From Capitulum mitella (Eukaryota; Arthropoda; Thecostraca; Pollicipedomorpha; Pollicipedidae), in contig CP099839.1 of assembly GCA_030062745.1 (NCBI GenBank), forward strand, positions 37,955,316 to 38,019,315: a stretch of 64,000 nucleotides of DNA, read 5' to 3'. The notes below the pieces were generated by a model. That model was not told where the DNA came from and searched no databases. It was given only the letters and a program-made list of their open reading frames with translations. The translations under genes and the position numbers were made by a program. Shown piece after piece: positions 23,601 to 35,600 of the stretch; the first letter of the stretch is position 1, and every line of letters starts with the position of its first letter.

Positions 23601-26600
23601 CGATACAACGGGCATCCCCCTGCCTGATGCCGGTCATATGCCTGTTGCAGCTGGAGCCGGATCTCGACAGACCACATCCTGCGTGGCGCTCCGCCGGCGC
23701 CCACGCGCCGCTACGGCCACACCATGGTGGCCTACGACCGGCACCTGTACGTGGTGGGCGGCGCTGCCGACTCCACCCTGCCCAACGACCTGCACTGGTC
23801 AGTAGGGACGGCCGGCCGCCGCCCGGCCCGTCCTCAGGGACGTGTGCGTGCGTCCGTGCGTATGTGTATGGTGTGTGTGTTTGTGCTCGTAGGTCACGCC
23901 AGTATAAGTCATTTAGCGCCCATGAAACGATGGCTGTGAGCATCGTTAGTCGGTGCTGGTATAGTCTGTGGTTCTAGGCATTTCGTTTAAGTCTACACTT
24001 GACGGCAGAGAATGTACTGAACACGGATAAAAGGCCTAGACGTAGCTGTAATAGTCACACTAATAGTAACAGCCCGGCCTAATGCGTCGCCGGTGTGAAG
24101 GCTAAATGAGAAGCCGGTTCGTAACGGCGCGGAGATGCCCAGCGGCACTGGCTGTCATTGGTGTGTGGCGAGGACAAGGATGCCGTGCCGGTCGGACGCC
24201 GCCCCCCGGCCGCTTACCGTCCGTCCCTCCGTCCGTCGCAGTTTCGACCTGGACACGCAGACGTGGTCGACGATCGTGCCGTCGGCCGACTCGCAGCTGC
24301 CGTCCGGCCGGCTCTTCCACGCGTCGGCCGTCGTCCACGACGCCATGTACATCTTCGGCGGCACGGTGGACAACAACGTGCGCAGCGGCGAGATGTACCG
24401 GTTCCAGGTGGGCCGCCGACTGCGCCGTCCGTGGCCGGGCGCTACGCCGCCAGGGAGATGGGTCCGCGGTCGCCGTGCAGTATCGGGCCGACTCGCCAGA
24501 TCTCGGCCGTCGTAAATTGCAGCTCGTCCTGTGTTTTGTCTGTGTACGCAGCCACTGCGGTGAAGCAGCTGAATGGCTGCCAGTGCTTTTGTTGCCAGGC
24601 AGAGATTCCGTTGATTATCTTGGCACATGTGGATCATGCATTTCATCTGACTGTCGGCTCAAGCTCCTGTTACTTCATACACACTATTTTACAAACCTGA
24701 ACGGGTGTTGGACTGAGTAGGCCACTCTGAAGCCGTTCTGTCGTGGCCCGACCGTAACGCGACCTGCCTTCGCCGCCAGTTCTCGTCATACCCCAAGTGC
24801 ACGCTGCACGACGACTTCGGCAAGCTGCTGGAGTCGCGTCAGCTCTGCGACGTCGAGTTCGTGGTGGGGCCGCAGGAGTCGCGTGTGCCGGCGCACGTGG
24901 CGATCGTGGCGGCGCGCTCGCACCACCTGCGCGCCAAGGTGCGCCAGGCGGCAGAGGCGCGCGCCAGGCACCTGGAGCAGGTACGTCCGGCGACCGGCCG
25001 TCTATAGGTACCTGGAGCAGGTACGTCCGGCGACTGACCGTCTATAGGCACCTGGAGCAGGTACGTCCGGCGACTGACCGTCTGCAGACACCTGGAGCAG
25101 GTACGTCCGGCGACCAGCCGTCTGGAGACACTGAACAGGTACGTCCGGCGACCGGCCGTCTGCAGACACCTGGAGCAGGTACGTCCGGCGACCGGCCGTC
25201 TGCAGACACCTGGAGCAGGTACGTCCGGCGACTGACCGTCTGCAGACACCTGGAGCAGGTACGTCCGGCGACCTGTTGCCCGCAGACACCTGGAGCAGGT
25301 ACGTCCGGCGACTGACCGTCTGTAGGCACCTGGAGCAGGTACGTCCGGCGACTGACCGTCTGTAGGCATCTGGAGCACGTACGTCCGGCGACCGGCCGTC
25401 TATAGGTACCTGGAGCAGGTACGTCCGGCGACTGACCGTCTATAGGCACCTGGAGCAGGTACGTCCGGCGACCGGCCGTCTGCAGACACCTGGAGCAGGT
25501 ACGTCCGACGACTGACCGTCTGCAGACACCAGGAGTAGGTACGTCCGGCGACTGGCCGTCTGTAGGCACTTGGAACAGGTACATCCGACGACCGGCCGTC
25601 TGCAGACACCTGGAGCAGGTACGTCCGACGACCGGCCGTCTGCAGACACGAGGAGTAGGTACGTCCGGCGACTGACCGTCTGTAGGCACCTGGAGCAGGT
25701 ACATCCGACGACCGGCCGTCTGCAGACACCAGAAGCAGGTACGCCCGACGACCGGCCGTCTGCAGACACCTGGAGCAGGTACGTCCGGCGACTGGCCGTC
25801 TGTAGGCACTTGGAACAGGTACATCCGACGACCGGCCGTCTGCAGACACCTGGAGCAGGTACGTCCGGCGACTGACCGTCTGTAGGCACCTGGAGCAGGT
25901 ACGTCCGGCGACTGACCGTCTGTAGGCATCTGGAGCAGGTACGTCCGGCGACCGGCCGTCTATAGGTACCTGGAGCAGGTACGTCCGGCGACTGACCGTC
26001 TATAGGCACCTGGAGCAGGTACGTCCGGCGACCGGCCGTCTGCAGACACCTGGAGCAGGTACGTCCGACGACTGACCGTCTGCAGACACCAGGAGTAGGT
26101 ACGTCCGGCGACTGGCCGTCTGTAGGCACTTGGAACAGGTACATCCGACGACCGGCCGTCTGCAGACACCTGGAGCAGGTACGTCCGACGACCGGCCGTC
26201 TGCAGACACGAGGAGTAGGTACGTCCGGCGACTGACCGTCTGTAGGCACCTGGAGCAGGTACATCCGACGACCGGCCGTCTGCAGACACCAGAAGCAGGT
26301 ACGTCCGACGACCGGCCGTCTGCAGACACCTGGAGCAGGTACGTCCGGCGACCGGCCGTCTGCAGACACCTGGAGCAGGTACGTCCGGCTGCCCGCAGGT
26401 CGCAGAGCTGTGGTGGCGGCGGGTGAGGCCTCTCCGCGCCGCTTTGTATCAAAGGAGGAGGCTCAGGAAGATGATTGGTGGGAAATTTCAAGATCGGACA
26501 CTTTTTACCTTGAAGATGTCGTTTGCTATGGGTTTAGCCGAGAGCGTCCGCCTTGCGCGCTTCGGCCATGGATTTCTGAAATCCATTTGGGAGATGCAGT

Positions 26601-29600
26601 GTAATTCCTGTGATTTGATGCATTTTTCGGTAACATGCGGTATGCAGACAACGCCTCTTGCGGTGGCGTCGTTCAGGGCGAATTTCAGGGCACAGTGCCG
26701 AGGACAGCCTCCGGCGCCCGGCGCCGGTACGGGTCGCCTCTGACACCCCGCCGCCGCCGCGGCTGCCTCCAGGTGTTCGGCCCGGCGACCATCCCGTACC
26801 GGGACACCCCGCTGCTGGAGGTGCGGCTGCCGGACGCGGCGCCCGAGCCCTTCCAGCTGGTGCTCGACTACATCTACACGGACCAGATCGACCCGACCAA
26901 GCGCACGCACGGCGACCGCATGAGCGCGCGCATCGTGCCAACCATGATGGACGTGTACCGCCTGGCTCTGCAGGTACGTGGCCTGGGGCCGCCAGATCGC
27001 TGGCTGGGCTCCAGCACGGCTCTGCGGTTTCGCTGGAATTACACCAGATGAATCTGATTCGACGAAAGGCTTTGCCTTTTGACATGGCTGTGCAGTGATG
27101 CCTGTCAGTATCCGTTTCGTGGGGTCGCTGACGGCTAACCTGTGCACAGTTCGACATGTGCCGCCTGGAGCAACTTTGCGTGCAGTACCTGGAGGCGGCC
27201 ATCAACCAGCGGAACGTGCTGGTGGCTCTCGAGAATGCCAGCACCCTCCAGCTCAACTACATCAAGGAGTTCTGCCTGAGGTCAGTCGGTCCGGGCGGTG
27301 GCAGACTGCTGGTGGGGTAGCGGCAGACACCTGGTGGACGTAGCAGCCCGTCACGCCTGGTGGCGGCAGGCAGCTGGTGGGGGTATCGGGGGCATTCATT
27401 CCCTGTGAGATCGACCAGGGGTAACACACCATAGTCTCAAAGTGTAATGAAATATTGTCTGGGGGGTTATCTGTTTCCCAGCCACCGTAGCTTGACTGGG
27501 ATATCAAATTTTCACTTCTCAGCTCGGTCTGGCGCGCAGTTTTTGCACTAGAGCAATCTCAAGTTTTTAAATTTGTCGATTTTTGGCCAGACCTCTGCTG
27601 AGATAATGTGTATTGCTTCAGTAATTGATGACCACATTTTCATAAACTAAACGTTGCTGTGATGAAGACGAAATGCTGCGATGCTCTTCGGTTTGCATTG
27701 TCTAAAAATTCTTGTGGTTTCTATTTGACCTTGGAAAGTATTTTCAAGGTCAGATTTTGAGGGTGTGCGCAGTGATTCTGATTAAAACTGCGAACAGGCA
27801 AAATACTGTTTGAAGGGCTTTGATTCATTTTAAATCGTGAACATTTCCCCATTTTTGTGTTTAACACTGCGTACACCTGTAATTTACGGCAATGGCCGAA
27901 AGTATCCTCGTTGGGCATTTCCTCGCTCGTTACCGGCGGGAAATGGCATTAGAATCACGAGTATAAATGGTTTATGGTGTGCGCGTAAGTTAATCACGTG
28001 ATGCTGTTATGAACAAACAATGAATAGAAATACAGGTGCAACAAACACACGGTGTCGTTCGCGACAGAATCGACCGTAAAGTTGAAAAAAGATCCAAGTT
28101 TTTAATCGATGCCGTCGCAGCCTGGGCAATGGGCAGGCGGTGCGGCGAATCCAGTCGTGTTGAGGGCCAAAATGGACGAAAAAGTACGGAAATGAGACTA
28201 TTTGATATGCTTGTCACCATATCATCATTGAAATATTCTTCATGGACTAATATGATGACTGTGGTCAGCACCGGTGGCCATTTGTTTCGAAAATACTGCG
28301 GGCAACGCAGATTAAGCTGTGGGCAACTTCTGACTCAGTATGGCATTAAATAATTTCCACGGCATGTGGAAATGCCTGAAAACCTGCCAAAAAAACTGTT
28401 TCTGACCCATGTCAGAAACAGTTTTGACTGCCATAACATTAACAAATTCATAGATATCAAATTGTATTTTGTTACATGACCTTATATTGCCAGTGGCCTT
28501 GAAACGTTTATCGGGTTAAGTCAGTAGCCTGAGGTCAATGGAAGGTTTAGTTACTTTCTGCAGAATTTGCTTTCTGTTTTTTTTCCTTCTTTAAAAATTG
28601 TGTTTTGGAAATAAAAAGTAACAGCACAGGATCATGAGCATACGTGAAAAAAGCTGGTTGATCCCAGTCTATCACTAGAGGTCAGGTAGAAGACAAAGTT
28701 ATTTTCCGTTTTTCAAGTCGCTTCTGTTTTTAATGCGGGAATTTTGGGCCATTTTTCCAGGCTTTATGATATGAATTGTCTCACCAACTAGCCCTGTGTT
28801 CCACTTATTGCACACTAGGGAATCAAGGTCACTTGAAGTCATTGAAGATTCGCAGACCTCTTTGAGCTTAAAAAGTAGTCTGGTTAGAAAAAAAGAACGT
28901 GAAATGTTTTATTTAACATTTTGGCATATTTTGACATAAATTTACAAATTACGGGGTGATAGTGTGCGCTCCAAGCGCCACCCATTACAGAGGATATGTC
29001 ACATAAAAAGCCGTCGTGTCTTCTTGCAAATTATGTTTGTAACTATGTTTTATGGAACAAAGAAGGCGGTATGCTGTCTGTCTCCTCCTCTGCTAGTACG
29101 GCTGAGCTGACAGGGTGGGACAGCAGGCAGACTTCGCCTGCTACTGCGTGGCGCGGACGGAAGAGTGTGTTTTAAAACCACAAACTTTTATTTGCGACTG
29201 ACAGTGAGATTTTGCTGTTTAATTCATTTGTTTTGCATGATGTAATCTCTGCTTTTACGCCGTTTTTGTTTTTGTTTTCCTATGGCTGCGATTCGCGAGT
29301 TGAGAGAGGGAAGGGTGTTCAGACACCCTCCTGATACGTCAAAGGTGAATCTGACGACTGATACGGGGCGGGTTAAAAGAAGCACAGAATCTTCCCAACC
29401 GATCCAGTGGACAGTCTCGCACCTCAAAGCAGAAGTCAGCAAACGAAACTGCGGGGTATGATCAGCTGAACGCAGTCAGCTGACTGCATTTTCGGTCGAG
29501 TCCGTCTAGGTGTCACCATCGAAATCTGGGTGGCGTCATTCCATTCGTCCGTCGAGTCAGCGTTGGTCGAGTCCGTGACGGATTACCGCCTGCGTAAACT

Positions 29601-32600
29601 GAGCTTTAGCGCTTTACCGTCCCCCGCCACGGACTTCCCTGTCGCGTGTAATGTGGACAGAGGCCATGCGGCACGGCCATCTGTGTTTTGGAGAAAAATA
29701 TAACCATCTCCGCAGCGGGCGATAGATGACAATAAATATGATGAGACTACGGGATTTTTGGCGTGTACATGAAAGAAGGCAATGGCCTGGGGTGTTCAGA
29801 ACTTATTTCGCCGGTCGTTCATACTACTTTTTGCCGGTTCAGATCAGCAATTCCTGACAAGGACGTTTTTGGTGAAAGCATCGCGGATTTGAAGTGCAAT
29901 TTATGACATCAAAAATTAGAATCAGTAAATTAGAATGGGGACCTTTTCTCGATTTAAAACAAATGGAAATTGTCTGGAGGACATTTTACTTGTCAAAGGT
30001 TTCAGTCGTAATCACTGGTCACACCTTCAAAATTTGGCCTTGGAAATAGGCTTCAGAGTCAAATAAGAAGCAAAAAATACTTTGAAAAATGGGAACGGCA
30101 AAAGGATGCAGCATTTTGTCCTCATCACAAGGATACCCAGTTTTAGAAAACCTGTTCATTGGTTACTAAAATCATATACGTTATTTCACGAAGGGTTTGG
30201 CCAAAAATCATCAGATCTAAGATTCCAAGTCGCTCTAGCAAAAAACGTCCTGCCCGACCGAGCTGAGAAGTCAAAATATGAAATCTCAGCCACAGATTAC
30301 CCATCAGACCAAACTTCAACAAAGTCTGAGACTACGGTGTGTTCATTTTGGTCGGTGCCTGGTCGGTTTGTCCTGGAACGCCCCAGCGGCCGGTCGGTTC
30401 GGGCTGCGCGACCGATGACGGTGCCCCGCCGTCTCCAAACAATCAGCACTGGAAGCGCGCACGTCACTCGGCACCAGTGGCGCCGCCTGGCGGCAGTGGT
30501 CGATTCTCACGAGGAGGTTCGGCGTTTGGTGTCGTTTGCGTTGTTCTGTGCGTCTCAGGCCGATCATCGTGGCGACATCTCCGAGTACTTCGCCACTCAG
30601 GACTCTGCTGCACGACCATTGATATTGTTGGCCAGAGGAATCTTTGTGTTTTATTACCTGAGTTCCAAAATCACCGGGTTGGGGTGAGAAATGACACCGA
30701 AACAGGAATATTTTTGTATTCTAACCACCTCCTTTCATGATGCAATTTTCCGTTCCAAAATGAAGTATGTTGGTCGTTGAATATGAATCTAAAGTACTAA
30801 AATCATGCGCTATTTCAACACTGAGCATGAAGACAATTTGCCTGTTTTTTTTTCTTCCCTGTTCACAGTGAACTTATAAAAAACTGAGGCAACACTATAT
30901 TTCCGTACGCTTCTATGACTGCCTGGATCCCGCCGATGAATGAAGATGGTGCCATCCTGCCCATCCTGATCCAGCCACCAGCCAGTGCAACACCTGCCAG
31001 CAATCCACTCAAGACGACATAAGTGATGTCGATGCGTAACACATACTGGTTTGTTGTGAGTTATGAATCAACATGTTTAAACCTGTCCTAGGATGTCGAT
31101 AAGAAATATTTCTACTTACCTTTCACCAAGGACTTTCTGCCGATACTGTGTCGCATAAACCTCCTAACAAGTTTTGAATGCAAAGAATTGAATGCAGTTA
31201 TCTTGTTACATTACTAACAAGCAAGCTTGCTTATTTATTAATTTATGCAACTAAGATTATAACCCCAGCCACACCACAGTGGAAATGGTGTCCGTGAAGG
31301 TTCTCTGTGGTGGGAATCGATCTCGGGACATTCCATTCACGAGTCCGACGCCTTTACCGTTTGATCATGAACGTTCGTGCATGTACAGGTAGGTAAGTAT
31401 GAGAGGTGCAGAAACTGGGAAAAATTTGGTGCCAGCGCCATAATGGCATCAGCTGACATGTGACGGTGATGTACAGCAGTATACTCGGTGCAGGCCAGCA
31501 TATCCCGGTATTGACAAAACAACGTCATTGCCAGCACGAGCACCGGTCCATTACAGTTGGCATTGATTCAGCACAAGCTGCTGTTACCGCAGTACCAAAA
31601 TTTGTTGTCTTGTATGTATCATGCATATGGCAAGAAATAGTAATGCGGGACAAAAAGGTCAGTTGTTGTGATCTTCCACATGAATGCGTGACCTCCGGCT
31701 CCATGAATGGTACAACGAAAATGAAGCGTTGTCTGGATAAGTATCAACCTTCTGCATACCTTTGAGTATTTAAATTTACTTTTTATTCTTTATTGTCTTC
31801 ATTTCCTGCGTATTATTATTTGAATTATCTGTATTTAATTCATACCATTATGTTAATATTCTACTTAGTTTAGTGTGTATAATCATATTGGTTTTAAAAT
31901 AAATAAATCATTATAGCAATAAGAGTGTCATTTAATTTATAATTATACAAAATTACTTGCTTATTACAGAATAATGTACCCCAGTTTTTCCATGTCTTAA
32001 GTAGGCACGTCACTGCCCGCTCGCCCATGAGCCGGTTCAGCGATGGAAACACGACCGACTGTGGCGATCGCTCAGGCTTGACCGCGCTTAATGTCTTAAT
32101 CTGTTTCAAAAATTTTTTTTTGCCCGGATACATGTTATGAGCTGGTGCCCGATTGATACAGTATATTTGGAGGGGACGCGCTTACCCGTCACCCCATCTT
32201 TCCGCAAATTTCCAGTCTGTTAAGCCTGTCGCTTGTCAAAGGCAACAGGCTACACCGGTTGTTCAGTGGAATGATTTGGGCTGCGTCCCCCCCCCCTCTC
32301 CGATTTAACAATTTGCGTACGCCCTGCCTTATATTAAGACCCGTACCTGCATTGAACCGGACGACCATGAACCGTGTTAGGGCCTGCGACGGCTCTGCGG
32401 CGGGCCAAAAGTTTCGAGGGAAGTTTGGGTTTTGAGCAAACATGGAAGTTTTGCAGTTCCTTTCCATGCAACACCCATATGCACAACAATGAAGTTTGGA
32501 AAAGTTGGGGGGCATGTCCGCCATTGCTGTCAGTCCCCTGCCTCCTCCCTACATTTCCCCACAGTTCTCTCCACATTTATGTGAAGTGAAACTTGGTGAG

Positions 32601-35600
32601 GGTTTTTCTTCGCGGCGCTGGGTCAGCACTCGGGAACGGCTGTAAAATGCTTGTCTTATGTCTGCCGTAGAAGCCAACACAATTTATCCAGAAAATACTT
32701 CAGGACTCAACCACCGCTCTCCAAAAGATCGGATCTGTTGTTAAAGAACTCATGCCCAGCACATGTGTAACAAAAACGACCGTATCGATATTGTTAGTTA
32801 TTTACTCAAAGATGTGCTGTATGTTAACCTAGGCGAATGGGGACGCCACAGGGAAATGGAAAATTGAACATTTTGGCGATAGCTCTTTGGCTGATCAGTT
32901 TCAGTTTTTCATGCGTAGGTTTAAAGGTTTTATTAATATGACTGAATACTGTTGATTACAGCCACTGATTTGCTCCTTCTAGGTAATAATCTACATAACT
33001 CTAAGATTCACTGAAGCTTTCATTTCGTGAGCAATTCACGACAGTGCTTTAGTCCTGAACACATTCAGTGTTGTCTACTACCATGACTTGTGCACAAGTC
33101 ATGCTGGTAAGAGTAAAATCGTTTCAACATTTTCTACGGAATATAATATTTTTGGTCGAAATATTAATCCACTCACAACATCCAAGATAACAAGCAAAAA
33201 TTGATTATCATGATACATTGCGTGAATAGGGATCATAGTTGCACCTATGAACAGAAAAGGGAGCAAATACAATGACAAACAAAAAGCTCACGACGTACTT
33301 GTTACATCACAAGTAGGTGTAACAGTGAAGTGACCGACATGCATTAGTTTATAATCCCATAACAATTATGGCCAGGTATTGTATGGCATTACCTTTTTGC
33401 CAGTGAATGTTAATTTCCGGGTAAAAACCGACTGATGCCACTAACATGCAAGACTGGTTTTTGCTGGCCTTTTGCCAACCTTGGCCGAAACGAACTCGTA
33501 CGTTTTCGGCCGTGATGTACTCGTACGGTGTTGAGTTTCCCGTGCCGGGACCTAATTGAACCGGCGCTTGTTTTATCATAGGAACGAAAGGTTACGTAGA
33601 ATTTCAGTAGGTGTTTACTCAGTGACGTTGCTCTCACAAGGAATTACCCCGCGGCCCCCGCTTTCGCCGTCTATGACTCACGCAACATTTCGTGCAGTTT
33701 AAGGATACGTTCGCAGCGACCCGGACGACAAAGATGTCCCGTCGTCAGCGTCACCTGTGGCGTCATATCCTGAAGTTTCTGTGCGTTTTGGTGTCCGCAG
33801 CGACCGGGACGACAAAGATTCTACTTGACGCCACGTAGAATCTTTGCCGGACGCGGAAATTATTTCTCCATTATTTGGTCAAAGTTAGACAGAAATGGCA
33901 CATCGGGTTCATTTATAACTTGGTTTGAGTTACTCTCAGTTCCAAGGGGTTACGGCGCATGCAGAGTACAAACGGACTAAGACCATTAAATAATAGTGCG
34001 GATCAGGCAGCGGTAGTGACTAATTGTTATTATTGTGACTTATTGACTTATTGTGAGGGCGACGTTGCCAGTGCCTGGAGGGACCTGCCAGGGAAAACAG
34101 GAATCGAAGGGGACATATTATAATATTGCCTCGTCCCGCACTAACCGCGTTTGAACAATGTAAGCTCTGAACTCTTTGTCTGTCAGAACTCGTGAAATAC
34201 AGTGGGTTCGTAAGCGATTCACTGCTGATTCACAACGCCTGTTGCCCGTTGACAACCGACAACGGCGTTGTCAGATACTGACAGATACGGTGATATCTTG
34301 CATGCGCGGTTATTGTCATCAGCGTAACACAATTGTGAACAAAGAAGGGGCACGCTGCGAACACGTCCGGGAAAGATTCTATGTGACGTCAAGCAGAATA
34401 GAATGTTCTATGCGCGCTGCGAATACACCCTAAATTCCTCACTGTTTCGATGTACGAGCCTCAGAACACGCTCCGTGCCACCCGTCACCACGATAAGACG
34501 GTGCTGAAAGGAGATTCTTTGACAGGCAAAATCGGGCTCAGTGGCGTTTGCGTGGAGAATGGTATGAGTGATGCTCTCCACGGTCAGTCATTTGTCCTTA
34601 CTGGCGTCCCGTCGTCGTTCGTACGTTCGAGCGATATGAAACACGGTAAAAAAGGTTATCGTGTATTCCGACGTCAGATACCGGATTTATGAAACAAATA
34701 CACGTCCATAAAATCAAAGTGTATGCTGTCGCTATGAGAAAAGCACACAAATATCGTGACATTTGCTTACGCCACGCTTGACTTCATATATCAATGGGTA
34801 AAACTAATAAAAATAGCCACAACACTCAGAACATCACAAACGCGCAACGCGCAACACAGAACTTTGGCTGAGCCCATTCGTGGGCCGAAATGCAGGTCAA
34901 TTCTTGGACTGGGAGAAGCGTAAATCCGGCGTGCTAACGCTCTGTTGCAGCTGGGCTTAAGCAAGTTCAAATCACAGTAATCACCCGTTTGAACACGAGA
35001 TCATTCATCGAACGAATCATTCATCGGACGATCAACGAACGCTGGCGGCCCGACAACGGTCGGCGGCCGCGCGGCGGGCGGCGGTCGCCACCGCGTTACT
35101 CCGCGGCGGTCCCACCGCTCACCACTGGAACATCTTCCTGATGGCCCGGCCGGCCGGGGCGGGCGCGGGGGCGGGCGGCAGCAGCGGTGGCGGCGGCCCG
35201 CCGGCCAGCGTCGGCTCCCGCAGCGGACAGTACTTGATCGTGTGTGCGTGGTCACCGGATGCGCCGCACGTGGGGCACGTGTAGGCGCGCAGGATCGGGC
35301 AGCGGATCAGGCCGTTCGAGTCCTGAAACAAAGCCAACGGAAGGGCTCAAGTCAGCACTGAAACCAGCGGGTCAGGAAACTTAGGGTTTTCGTGGTATAT
35401 TTTGCGCACGATGAAAGCATGGTCGTTGTCAACAAATTTGAGTCCAGGGTAAGACTGGTTAAGTCCACTGTGAATTGGTGGAAACGCTATCGTACCGTGA
35501 GGGGAAAAGTTATCGTTAAATAAAGGATACGATGAAGGTCGCACAGTTACGGTCGAGATCGAGTCGTACATTGCCGTCCTTGACATGACCTCGGTTAGGC

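Noticed and set aside
24968-26392. CRISPR array
   Set aside because: Units are contiguous with no unique spacers, lie in a eukaryotic intron and derive from exon sequence; there are no cas genes.
24839-26491. Open reading frames of up to 309 codons on the minus strand (and about 170 on plus)
   Set aside because: They follow the 40-bp repeat: 40 is not a multiple of 3, so one stop-free unit opens all frames. No non-repeat protein sequence.
30082-30687. 201-codon plus-strand ORF in LZTR1 intron 10
   Set aside because: No domain, no splice context, ordinary composition.
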